NCBI GenBank assembly: GCA_023079485.1
Contig: CM041084.1
Location: 101,350,467-101,414,466, forward strand
Source of the DNA: Archilochus colubris
Lineage: Eukaryota > Chordata > Aves > Apodiformes > Trochilidae
Direction: 5' to 3'
Length of the DNA stretch: 64,000 bases
The stretch's first letter is position 1, and every line of letters begins with the position of its first letter. Shown here one piece after another: positions 50,803 to 63,000 of the stretch. The notes under the pieces were generated by a model, which was given only the letters and a program-made list of their open reading frames with translations, was not told the DNA's origin and searched no databases. The position numbers were made by a program, and so were the translations under genes.

Positions 50803-52838
50803 AACATCCATTAGCTTTAATTGCTGGAATGATTGATGTACTTGACAACACAAATGGACCATGCAGGTTGTCAGCCAAGGTTTCCATCATTCACAAAGCT
50901 ACAGCACTATTGTTCTGCCTGTCTCAGTTCTGCTCTCTTTTCCTCCCCCTGAAACCACTCAGACTTAAAGGTGAGTGCAGCATTAAATGCACAGGAGAGC
51001 TCCGTGGCGAGACTGAATAAACAATACTGCTGCACCACTTCAGTGCAATCTCCCTGACACAGCCAGCCAGGGATTTGATACCTGCCTTGTTCAGCCTGTG
51101 CCACAGCAGCCCTGCCTCTTCTGGATAATCTAATTTCACTGCATTTCTAAGTTTTATGTAAGGATCATGTTTGCAAGAGTGGGAGAAGATAGTCCCTCAG
51201 CCTTTGCTCTGAGCAGATCAGGTAGAAAGCAGCTTCAGTTCAGAGGCTGTGTAGTGCTGTGCCCCAGAGGAAATGCCCTTCTGGTCATGGGGCTTCTTAG
51301 CTTGCAATAAAACTTCCTGTTTATTCCAGAGCAGTTTAGGTGTCAACATAGTGAGGATGTCACTTCTTTATTCTCTGTTCTAATAAGCACCATGTTTCCT
51401 GGTGATTTTTTCCATTTAGCCTTCACACAGGAGAAGTAATGACTGCATGTGAGTGACGGAGCTTTTTCTGCTAAACAGTGCTGCAGCTGTAAATACACAG
51501 AAATTGTTTAAAAAGAAGCAATGCTAAACTTTCAACAAAAGTTGCAAACACACGGGGTGGCTGAATCCACATTCATAAGGAAGATGGCAGTGAGGGGTGT
51601 ATAGGGAGGCTGAATGCAAACCAGGATCTCCAAGGATGTCTGTAGAAAAGTGGAGTGACAGAAGGAAGCCTATTCCTAAAAGAGTATTTGGAGAGTCAAG
51701 AGGACTTAAATGAGCATAGAGAGGACAGGATTCTGATAGAAAAGTGGAATATGTGTCTACAGACTGAACAGGTCATGGAGAGAGTATAGTAGGTCCTGAG
51801 TCTGAAGAAGAAAACCAGGTAAACTGTGATAGATATTGTGGGTGAAAACATGCTGATCTGCAACATGAGATAGAGCAGCTCTAGATGATGCCAACAACAT
51901 GGTCCTGGATGTGAAACTGAGGGCTGGTGAGGACCATAACAGACATTTTTAGACTGAGAGGAAATAAGCATGGTATCATGAGAAGGAAGATCCCGTGGGA
52001 ATCAATCATAAGGATGTGTTGAGGCTGTCAGAAGCTGAAGCAGACAAACTTCTATGTCTGTGAAAAGACTGAGTGAAGCTGAGGATGAAGAGGACAGAAG
52101 TTGAGAGGGTAATTAAAAGTTATGCTGCTTTTTAAATATGCTTTCTTTGGAAGGTATGGACAGGACCCTAAGCAGAAAAAAGTAAAGGCAATAAGGCAGC
52201 AAGTATATTGTCTGCTTAGGGCAGTGGGGGGTTTTTAATAGAAGAGTGTTCAATATTGGTAGAGAAATAATGTTTATTATACTGAAGAACTACTAACAGT
52301 ATGCCCATCATGCATGCTTCTCAGTCACTGGTCAGAAACAGAAGCAGAGAAACAAGGGCTGGGGTTTGGCAACTCTGAAAACACATGGCTAACCATGAAA
52401 ACTAATGGACCAGAAAATGTGCAAGGGCCAAGTGTCAGTGTGAAGACAGAAAGAACTGATGCTGAAATTGATCAGATGAGGGCTGAAGAGTGAGAAGGTG
52501 GCTACAGAAACTATCAAAAGATTATTTCCTTCACTATATGTGACTGAACTTATCTGTGAGCCTGTGGTAGATGAAGTGACTAAAAGATAAGGGAGGTGGT
52601 AATAGTTCGGAAAGCTGCTTCTTCTGACGGAGTCTCAGTAAAAAGACTTTGCTATAGTATCAAATTTTGTGCTGTATCTACATTATTTTTTTTTGCTTCT
52701 TTAAGACAAACATTATGGTAGGTGAGTTAGAAAAATCTCTTTTCTTTTCATAAGAGTACTATCATAGGTAAAAAAGAAAACTTCCATATACATGCAAGTA
52801 AAATAAAGGAGTATTGTTGTAGTATTGGGTGCCTGCAA

Positions 52839-52858
52839 CTGATTCTGTGATTCTATAA
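52839..52858 (+). mobile_element. CR1 LINE 3' terminus remnant
   Basis: gattctgtgattctat is the tandem octamer-type end of CR1 in the plus orientation. The adjacent body is not recognisable. Confidence 0.4.
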
Positions 52859-55245
52859 CAGTTCAAGGAGGTGCAGAACAATCATAGCTAAGTGGGTTTA
52901 TTAAAACTCTTTTTTTTTTTTTAAGACAATGAAGTAGGGGGGTGTTGCTAACCCAGGAGGCAACACAACCTATTTGTCTGAGTTACATGATGAAATACTA
53001 AATCAGCCAAAATGCCATACTGCAGGAGTAATAAAGTATGTTCACATATGCAAGAGAACATATGTTTTCTGGTGGCATTTATCCTATGAAATAGCTTGAT
53101 GTTCTTAGTGTTCTTTTCATTCACAAATTACTGGTATTTCTGTCTCAAAAAAGAGTGAAAATAGTGATATACTAATACTCATCTGTCAATTGAAACAGGC
53201 ATATTTCACCTCTGCAGGCTTTTACTGTTACTTTTAAACCATGATGAATAGAGAGAGAGAATCCCCATAATTTTGCTAATTTCTAAAGCATATTTTCAGT
53301 GTATATCTCTAATCATGTCTTTAGCTACTGACAGCTGTCTTATTATCTGATGATACTTTTAAAATATACCTGGGAGATACTGGGGGGAAGTGTCTATATG
53401 TAATGCATGCACAGCTCCAGTTGCTTGTCTTGGGGAAGCTATTGCTGGTGGCTTAGACAGGAGCACAAATGTCAAGTGATGTCTAGATGGGTGAAGCAGT
53501 AGTGTGTTCATTTGCATTTTCACCTGCATAAACAGGCATGAAACTACAAATCTGTGCAAACAAGCTCAAAATATTTCTACACTAAACTAGTTGTCATCTC
53601 CATACCTACATGAAATGATGCGAAGCAGCTATTCCTGAGACACCAGAGTGATTATATTCCAGCTGTACATCCTTGGCTAATCGTGACTATCTTAAAATCT
53701 TTGTTTTGCCATAGCAGGCCTCTATGTCCTAGGCTATGCTGGCAAGCAGATTTTTAATATATTGATTGGCAAAGCAAACATTATTTGTCAAGATTGATGT
53801 GCGCTGTGTTGGCATCAACAATTAGAACTCCCCCATATCCTTTCTGCCTCCAGCAATGTTTTGCTGCCAGAGAGAGAAAGAATGATCTTTTGAGACAACA
53901 GTTACGTCTAAGGTTTTCTAATGTAGTTGACTCATCCTCTGCATCTCTTTTCTCTCCCAGTGGAGGAAAAAGTGGAGAAAGACAGCAGGATTTCTTTCAT
54001 GATTCTCTTGGGGACACACTGATGGATGGAAGTCATAGTCCCACGCAGGCTTTGTTTCTGACAGGGCACACCTTTGTCCTCAGAAAATGTGTTATTTTTG
54101 AGCATTGGATCTGTTGATGTCTTTTCTATGGGATTTGCAGCAGTCTTCTCACCTGCTTTCCCTGCTCAGTTACACTTTTACTAATCTAGAACTGAAGTGA
54201 GAAGTAACCTGCCTCTCCTTGCAGTGCTTGTGCTTTCTATATTAACCCAGCTCTTCTTCACTGGTTCTCATTGTGTGTATTACAAACCCCTTGATGCTCA
54301 TCACCCACGATCACCTTTCTTTGAGCAAAGCTTTCAGCTTCATCTCTCTCTTCCATTTCTGTGATGGAGTCATGGCCCCACTTCAGGCTGAGCCATTTTC
54401 CTGGTAAAATAAAACAGTGACACAAAGCACAAAACCTGAAGATCTGACCTTACTAGTCTTCTGGATTCAACCTGCAAAAAAAAAAAAAAAAATAAATCCC
54501 TACCACCTTGTATCCAGAAACTTCCATAGGCATCCTCATCCATGCAAGGAGTCAGAGAAACTTTCCTCATGCTTGCTTACTTGTCTGTCAATACCTGTGG
54601 CACATTCAGAGACTCTTACAAGGGAAAGTAGAGCTAGGACCTTTCCACATTATAAATACCCATGTATTGGGTTTCTGACCCCTTGGTGGATTTGCCTGAG
54701 TGCTAATCTTTGTGTGACCTGAACAGAAATGCATGCAACAGCTACCAAAAGAGAAGCTCAAATTATGCAACCCTTTCCTCCAAAATTTTTAATATTTTTT
54801 TTCAATGATAGATATCTATAGCAACATATCTATGCCTATTTATCAATAACTATTTTTTTACAAATGCCTACCAGTATTCATACCCTGCTGCTGTGGCTGG
54901 TGAGCAGAAGTTCATAAATACAGTGTGTTACTGTTATTGCCAGCTAGAGTCAATTAGAAAACTAATGTCAGCCCAAATTCAACGTATACTGTTGTGTATA
55001 TTAAGGTATAAATGGTTAATCTCATGGCTGCTGAAGAACAAGGTTAATCTTTCAATATATTTAATAGGAACTTCTTTTAGACTAAGCTTGGTCATTTGGT
55101 GTACAGAAACAGCCATCTGTTTCAAATTCACATATTGACTTTAACAGTAAGAATATTCCAAGCTCAGACACAGCAAAGGTCAAAAGAAGATTGGTACCTG
55201 CCCCCAGAAACTAGTAGCAACTCATGCAATTGGGCAGTTCAGGCT

Positions 55246-55276
55246 GTAACTATTAGGATCACTGTAACTATTAGGA
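55246..55276 (+). repeat. Tandem duplication, 17-18-nt unit
   Basis: gtaactattaggat occurs twice in direct succession (spacer cact). Small slippage-type duplication. Confidence 0.75.
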
Positions 55277-55414
55277 TTGATCTTTCTACTTTCAGCAAGA
55301 AGAAGGACATTGGCCTCACAAATAATCACAAATATGTTGTATGTGTCTAAATGTATTTTTGCTTCACTTGCAAAGTGACTCCCATCCCCTCCACAGCAGC
55401 TCTCTTGTCTCATT

Positions 55415-56011
55415 TGTCCTGGTTTGAGAGGACAAGGATAGGAAAAAAAACCTTCCTGAGACACCACCAGCAGCTGCCAGCCAGTTGATGAAACACTTAA
55501 ATCGGAGAGCACCTGAGCCTATGACGAGGATGATTCAGGTGACCCAAATGGACTAATCACAGTATTCCTTACCATGTTGTTTAGTATAAAATGGTTCCCA
55601 AGCAAGCCCTCTGGTGTGCTAGTTGGGTTAGAGCATGTTTGCTCCTGCTCCTTATTTCCCTACTGGAGGAGAATGTTATTCATCAAGACAGGTCAGTCAC
55701 CTTCTGCCTTCCCCAGTAGGACAAGTTTGATTGCTCTAAGACTGTTATGAACTCTCACTGAGACCCTGGACTTGGGCACCCCCATCTGCTGCCTTTTCTG
55801 CAGCTCTTCTGCTTGGGAAGTAGTTAACAACTAAGGAGGATAAGGTCTATATCTATGTATTTTATATACATTTATAATTCATGATCACTATTACTACTTC
55901 ATTAAACCTGACCTAATTTTTTCTTCCGACCTTAAAGTCTCTCTTTTACCCTGAGGAGGTAGTGAGGGAATAACAGTATCTGTCACCTAGTTACTATCTA
56001 AAACTGTGACA
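55415..56011 (+). repeat. Left LTR of the ERV element
   Basis: Starts TGTCCTGG and ends ACTGTGACA. It contains a late ATTAAA-type signal (near 55901) followed by a T/C-rich stretch typical of R-U5. Plus-strand orientation is deduced from the primer site that follows. Confidence 0.7.
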
Positions 56012-56018
56012 GATTTCT

Positions 56019-56036
56019 TGGTGCCCAACAGGGGTC
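56019..56036 (+). other. Primer-binding-site-like sequence
   Basis: TGGTGCCCAACAGGGGT lies 7 nt after the LTR's terminal CA. Opening with TGG and closing with a G-run, it resembles lysine-tRNA-type primer sites with changes. It supports the 5' LTR boundary and orientation. Confidence 0.6.
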
Positions 56037-56822
56037 CAATGTCTTAGGTTAGTGCAGTCCTGCTTTGGAAGTGGAGGAGCCACAGTGGTGACTCCTGTGA
56101 GAAGCTGCTGGAAGCTTCCCCAGTTCTAGTTCTGGCCCTGCCTCTGGCTAAGGCCAAGCAGATCCAGTAAGCTATGTGCATCTCTTCAAATAACCAGTTC
56201 AACAAAGGGAAAATAAAACTGCAAAAATATTTTTAAAAGAACCTAGAGAGGACAGGAGGAGGTGAGAGTGAGTGATGCCAGAGCAAAGTCAGCAAGGTCA
56301 GTGAAGGAGGAGGGGAGAAGATGCCTGATAAGAGATTTCCCTGCAGCCCGTGGTGAGATGGCAGCTGTGCCCCTGCAGCCCATGGAGGAGCATGGTGTAG
56401 CAGTCACTGAACTTTTGTGGAGTAAATGTGCATTTGTAACCCCTGAAGTGTCACAGGTGGGCAGATGTGAAGCAGCAGCGGGTGCGGGATCCCGGGGAGG
56501 GTCAGATGTGGATCTGCAGCCGTGTAGGGCCCCGTGTCAGAGGAGGTGACTGACTGCTCCCGCAGCAGCCGTGACTCTGTGTGCAGCCCGGGCTGGAGCA
56601 GTCTGTGCTTGAGGGACTGCACCTGTGGGAGGGACTCATGTCAGAGGGGTTGTGAAGGACTCCCTGCCATGAGAGGGACCCTGCATTGGAGCAGGGGAAG
56701 GCTATGAGGAGTCCTCCCCCTGAGGAGGAAGGAGAGGCAGAAACACCATGTGGGGAACTGACCCTGAACCTCCATTCTCTGTGCCACTGGGGGTGGAAGA
56801 AGGAGTGAAGCAATTTGGGCCC

Positions 56823-56845
56823 AGGAAGAAGGGAGGAGAGGAAGG
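56823..56845 (+). other. Polypurine tract of the ERV element
   Basis: An uninterrupted 23-nt purine run just ahead of the right terminal part, where plus-strand priming would occur. The right terminal part after it is only about 240 bp and does not open with the left LTR's TGTCCTGG. Confidence 0.55.
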
Positions 56846-57091
56846 TATTACGATCTGGTATAGTTCTGATCTCATTCTCCTTGTAGATTAAATTAGGGCT
56901 TTTTCCCCTTCCCAAGTTGCACCTGTCTGGATTTTGCCTGCTATCATAACTGAGGAGTGAAACCCTCCCCATTCTTATCTCAGTTAGGGAGCCTTTGGGT
57001 GGCTTTTCTCCTCCCTGTCCCCCAATGGGGGTAGGGGGTGAATGAGCAGAGGTCTGGCTGGTGCCAGCTGGACCTAAACTGCGGCATCATT

Positions 57092-60000
57092 AGAAGGCAG
57101 ATTCCTCCACGCGCCCATGTTGCAGGTTATGTTGTTCAACATTTCAGAGGCCACTGCCAGCTCTCAGGTCTTCCAGAAGACTGCCATACTAGTAATGTCT
57201 CTTTATAGATCTTGCTCTGGGTGACTCTGTCTTCATTGCTGTACAGCCCTCGAGCAGCTACAGAGGGCAGCTGTCAAAAGCTCAGTAGCAAAGGTAGGAT
57301 GGCAATTTTCTTGGTTAATTACCAACTACATCTGGTATGCAAGCAAAACAGAAGCACTTAGTTGAGTAAATACGCACACTGAGTCACAACAATGTCAGTG
57401 TCTTGCACAAATCCAGTGGATTCAGCTGCTAGAGTGGATTTAATGTTTGTAAAAGCAGTGGTAATGTTTAGGAGAACAGCTCTAAAAAAACCATGCTTCA
57501 GTCAGGAAATATTCTCTATGCAATGTTAAATGTAGGAAATCAGAGCATGGACATATTTGTCTTACAGGTCATAAGTTATGTTCTATAAAATATAAAAGCC
57601 TTGGTCTCATTGCAGGCAACCGGAAGTGTCCTGTGACAGAGAAATATCAGCTTGGGTGACTGTCACTTTGATTTGATGTTATTTTCTGCGTCTTAATCCC
57701 ACTTCAAGCACAAATGTATTAGGCATTGTAGTGAGAGCTGGGAGGTACAGTTTCAAGCATACAGGGGGAAATCTTGCTGGGGAGTTATTTTCTTTAGATG
57801 TGGAAATTTGTAATATGAGTATTTAAGAATTCATATTTCTTTCTACAGTGCCAGACAGGGAAAGTGTTGTGATAGATCTAGAAGAAAATGTAGCATCTGC
57901 CTATATCACAGATAAACAGAAATATATCTCTAAAAAGAGGGTTAGTTTTGGAAAGGATTGTAGACTCGGGGCCTGGAATTCAAACCAGCCCAAACAAACT
58001 GGTCTGAAGGATATAATTCTAAAAGAAGGCTATAGCAGATACACCATGTTGTACTGAAAGCAGGAAAAGTAATTTGGAACTGGAGTTTTACTATGTGACT
58101 GCACTGTGAAAACCAAACTTGTGAACAGAACTTGTAGGAGAAGTTATTTGTCTTATTAATGAAAAACAGTTGGAGCATGACTGGGAACTGAATGAGGAAA
58201 GAAGAAAAGAATTCTGCTGTGGCAAGTTTTGTTTGGACAGCAAACAATATTTTGAAATTCTAGATACAGTCTTTGGGTATTTGTTAAACTTTATACAGAA
58301 TGTATATATCTACTGTTATTAGAAACTACAATTAAATCTTTTAAAGCCTTCTTGCCATTTAAAACCATTGGTCTCCAGATGTTTCATGAAACTGCATAGC
58401 ATTTCTCTGAAGTGTGATAGTGCCTTGAAATTTTACTTTGGAAGACCAATATTCCTTTAAAAGGGATTTTTCCACCCAGTATCTGGCAGTAACCCAAACC
58501 AAGTCACTAGAACTACAGTATCAGAGCAGCCTTAAATTGCAGCACAGATTTCAAATGAAAACCAAGCCAGGCATGGTCTGGACCATACATATTTCAGGGA
58601 CTGAATTTGTGAAGCTGATTTTACCATGCAAAGGTAATTTGGAGGGCAAGTATGCTTATGCTTTGAATGATTTTATATATTTTTTTTGTCTCCCAGGGGA
58701 AACAGTGCAAATGCACAATCTAAAAGCTCCTAACCATACCACTAGGTTTAAGGCAATGTATTGAACACAAGCTATCAATCTAGCATGATGTTTGCAGATT
58801 TATTTCGTATTAAAACACAGTAAAAAGAGAGGAACTAATAACAAATAAAGTTCATCATCGTGATAGCCCTAGTCATGAGCCAAGACTCCGTTTTGCAAGA
58901 TGCAACACATATGGAAACAAGAACATGGATTCATACACCAAGTGGTTTACAGTCAAACAGTAATGCAGAAGGTGACTGAATAAAGACACATGGGTGAATA
59001 CCAAGGGACATAAGTGGTAAAGGAGGTAAAGGTTAAAACCACCAAGAGTTTTAAAGGGAAATTTTTTATCAGGGCTTGAGTAATCAAAGTCAGAGGAGGC
59101 AAGAAGGTTTGAAAATAAGAAAAATGGGAAGCACTAACATCCTCATCCTGTTCTCTTCTTCACTATTGATCTGATAAGGGGGAAATGACACCTAAGCCTT
59201 ATTTGAGCTACTGCTTATGTGGAACTGCTCTGAGCAACATATTGTTCATGTAAGGAAAAACAAAATAATTGTCTGAGCAGAATTCATGGTTAGATTGCTC
59301 CTGCAAAACAAGCAAGAAAAAAGTTTTAATAACATGTTGGAGGACTGCTAAAGTATATTGATGAGCCAAAGCAGCCTACAATTCCTATGGCTGTTATATT
59401 TAGCCTCTAAGCTGATCATATATAATCCTGTTGATCTTGTAACAATTACAGAAAAACGTGAATATATATATAATACTGTTAACACTTAGTGTAGTAGGTC
59501 AATAGCATACTGATTCAAAGCTTGAACAGGTGTTCCTGACTTGTGTGGTGTCTGAAGTACTTAAATTAGTGATCACAAAAAGCTGTATATTTTTACTATA
59601 ATAAATTTAGGACCTTTTTTTAAAGAAGAACCAAAACTGATAAGGGCTCTCTCAGGTTCTCCTGAAACAAGATGACTGATTATGTGAGCAAGTGAGAATC
59701 TTGGAGAATCATAAAATCATTATGGTTAGAAAGGACTTTCAAGGTCAAGTCCAACCACCAGTCCTACACCATCATAATCACTAAATCACATAATGAGATG
59801 CTACATACCTGTTTTTTTAATATCCTTGGGGATGGCAACTCTTAGATTTGGTGATCTTAATACAAACAAGCAGACCCCTCTAATTTTCTCCCAGTGCAGC
59901 TTTGGGGAGAGTTACAATATAGCTAAGTGTGGGTTGTTTGTCATACATGACCTTAGTAGGGTTTTCATTCTTAAGTGTCAAAGGCTACAACAAAATGTGA

Positions 60001-63000
60001 GGTACCACACAGGATAAAAACAAAATCAGGATGGTTTCTGAAATTCTTTGTGGATATCCTATATCTAAATAGAGGGACTTTGCTACTGAAATGAATGACA
60101 TCTGCAGAATCCTTAGCGATACAAAAGGTGATGTTTATAGCTGCTCATTTCACTCTTGCTTCTGGTAAGTTTCATTCTCAAAGACTTCTCTGAAATCAGG
60201 GCTTGTACTGATCATATGCCCTAAGCTGCTTCCAGCTCATATGAGGACTAGTCCCATAGGCACTGATGGGAGAAATTAATAAGATGGTCTAACAGCAAGA
60301 GCAGCCACATATCCTCATATTAATGTATTTGAAGCAAGGATTATCCCAGCACTTCGATCTGCTTCAATGTGTATGGAAATTTGCTTGTTGGGATTTTATC
60401 AGCTATAACAACATGTAACTGCATGCACTTGAGGCTGATACAAAGATATATAATATATAATGTTTTTTGCTCCCATTACATAACTATATACCTTATTAAT
60501 AGGAGAGCAAAGCTGGAAATCGCTGCAATTAAAAAATATCTCTGACTAAAAAAGTGCATTAATAATGCAGATTCTAATTTCAGTGAGTGCTGCCATTATG
60601 GACCACACTGGCCAGCAGGTGGAAAGTTCTATTTTGATTCTGGCAAGCTCAGGGAGTGACAGTCGGTACACAACAGCAGTGTACCACACACACCTGATGT
60701 ATTGGCCCATATCTCCACTAATGGGTACTAACAGCAGCAACAGCTAGTTGCATTTGATTTAGGGAGAGATGAGACTTGAAATGGAAAAGGCTATGAAGGG
60801 ACAAACTTCTCTTAAAGCATCCTATGGAAGTTTCATTGACCTCACCTGCATGAGACCCACCATTCAAGGAAGACCCAGCACTGCTTTCTGTAAATTGGAC
60901 TGCCTCACAGACAGTAGCCAGAGCTATTGTGCTGATACTACAAAAATCATTTTTCTCTATCTTCCCTGTCCCTTCTTGATTTGACTTATGCTACATACAG
61001 GCATTGGGAGTGAGAAGGTGCTGTACCAATCACCTCTGACCTGCGTTTGCATATTGTGTTATTTATGCAAGGTCTTTGAGAAGCTGCTGTATCTTCTTCA
61101 GTATCATAGTTGGATGATTGGTGACTTAGTTGTATAGCACCATTAAGGTTTTCTGAAAAGGGGTTCTTTTTAAAGCTTGTGTTTCAATTCTGAGACTATT
61201 TCTGAGATGATTTTTTTGCATTTGCGTAAAAATAAAACAGGAAAGAAAACTGCAGAAGCTAGAAAGCAGAGAACAATGCTTAGCCATCTGTCTTGAATTC
61301 TGTGAATAATAAATAGGGATTGAACAGGAAATACAGACTAGCTTAGTTGTCAGTGCGTAAAATAATCAGACTGTATGTTTGCAAATTCTGCTGCAGATGT
61401 ACTATAAGTGACTAAATTAACTCTACCTTATTTTTATATCATAGTACACATCAAGTAAAAAGGATCAGTATGTTACCATCACAGGCTTTAATTGTATCAC
61501 TAACACATCACTTACAGCTTTAGCTGACATGTCAGTGGGCATTTAAGTCTAAAGTATGTATTAGGTAAAGTAGAATGGGTAATATTTGGGATGACCATAC
61601 GACATGGTTGTTATTCTTCTCTTCATGCTTACAGAAACTGAGCAACATTCACTTGCTCCAAGTAACTTGGCAGTCCCAGCTGCTGGAAATATTTTTGTAT
61701 GTTCTGTAGAAAAGAATCTACCGGGCTGTGTAATCAGACATAAATGTTCAAACCAAGAATATGTAACTCCTACCTATTCCCATGGGACTAATAATTAAAA
61801 TAAGTCTGTAATTTACTGCAAGAAATGTTGCCTGTATTTCATGCAATTTGTACAGTACTGCAGCACATGACCTGATTGTGGCTGCAAAGCCCATGTCTTC
61901 ATCATTGTCTGTCAGATTTGAAAATGCATACACTCAACACTGGGATTACAAGCACTTGAAAGGACTTTGGTCAAACAAGCTGGTAAGATAAGTCTGTTTT
62001 GGCAAAATGTTGACGAACCTGTGGTGAAACAACCACCGCTGTTCTCAGACCAAGTCCAAATGTCTAATGGCATCCCATTAAAAGTGGTAAGGGTTTCTCC
62101 GTACCCACCAGCCCTGATGACTAACAGTTTCTCTTCTTCATTTTGAAACATGACAGTGAGGTCCAAAAATGATTGCAGGAATATTTTTTTTCAATGTGTA
62201 AGGCAATGTATTTAGAGCCAGTGCCCCTTCTGGTACCCTTTATAAGCTAAACATTAAAATGAGCACAGCTTAAGGGAAGAAAGAAAACAGGTGAGTGACC
62301 AAGGTCATGACCTCTTTAAAAACAAAGACATAATGCAGCTTTATGCTTCCCAGCCAACTTCTCAACCCATCACAACAGCAAACACTTATCTTGTGTTACT
62401 CTTTAATGCTTATTAATAGTTTATTATTAATTTGATGTAAGAAACTATTGGTCTTACTATTTTTTGCTTCTCTTTAGAAAAGCAAAGAAATATAAATTTG
62501 TACTAATTATGTAATCCTACAGTACTAAAAGTAAGCTCCAATATTCTGCTATTGGAGTGATTTAATAATAAAAGTATTGGGAAACTCTTGGGGTCTGTAT
62601 ACCTTAATAGTGGAATGGAGCCAAAACTACCAAGCAATTAATGCGTGGTTTGTTTTGGGCAAGAAAAGTAGCTGTATGATACAGGTATGGAGCATATACT
62701 AATAATCAGCATTGGAGGAGATACATGCTGGTGCATAGGGATAGCCTCAGGTTGAAATAGTAAAGCTAATAGGATTCAGCAAAATCATTATATTATTCCT
62801 CAAACTTTGTTCACATCAAGTAACACAGAAGGATGCAAGTAGCTTCAATACATTTCATAGAGGTAATCACTTAACTAAGCACAGTTTTTGCAAAATCTGG
62901 TGCTGAGAAAGCAGACAGAGAAAGGCAGTAATAATACTTACATTGATTCTAATAGAGGATTTTATTTTTCCAAACTCTCATCAAGCTCAATGGATATACA

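Larger units (their letters stand above)
44971..55409. other. Intergenic region downstream of EPB41L3
   Basis: No coding exon, tRNA or rRNA recognised. ORFs up to about 110 codons lack similarity or splice context. Contents I can name: an ancient palindromic repeat (45509-45593), a probable LTR 3' end (near 46430-46526), T-runs (47371-47400), a 27-bp inverted repeat pair (49287 and 50776) and a CR1 terminus (near 52840). In mammals and chicken the neighbour beyond the EPB41L3 3' end is ZBTB14 (recalled, not seen here). Confidence 0.7.
55410..57091 (+). mobile_element. Non-autonomous endogenous retroviral (LTR) element with 5-bp target duplication
   Basis: The element runs 55415-57086. It starts TGTCCTGG, ends GCGGCA (TG...CA) and is flanked by perfect TCATT direct repeats (55410-55414 and 57087-57091). 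In order: a left LTR of about 597 bp, a primer-binding-site-like sequence at 56019, a 0.8-kb GC-richer internal part with repeated 'gtggagaag/gtgggagggact'-type units, a purine tract at 56823-56845, and a right terminal part of about 240 bp. The internal sequence resembles short non-autonomous ERV elements found in many birds. No gag, pol or env ORF is present, so it depended on another element's enzymes. Confidence 0.85.

Noticed and set aside
51600..52600. Purine-rich kilobase considered as a decayed retroelement
   Set aside because: No ORF, terminal structure or recognisable repeat motif could be supported.
53785..54117. 110-codon plus-strand ORF in the intergenic region
   Set aside because: Starts from a non-ATG-like context, has no recognisable domain or splice context, and such lengths arise by chance.
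56502..56972. 156-codon antisense ORF inside the ERV element
   Set aside because: Opposite to the element's orientation and formed by its GC-rich repeated units; no retroviral protein motif.
57848..58057. 69-codon ORF directly after a tttctacag acceptor-like tract
   Set aside because: No similarity recognised, no partner exon, and the ORF length is ordinary for this AT-rich DNA.
58438..58764. 108-codon plus-strand ORF
   Set aside because: No recognisable family; composition does not suggest a protein.
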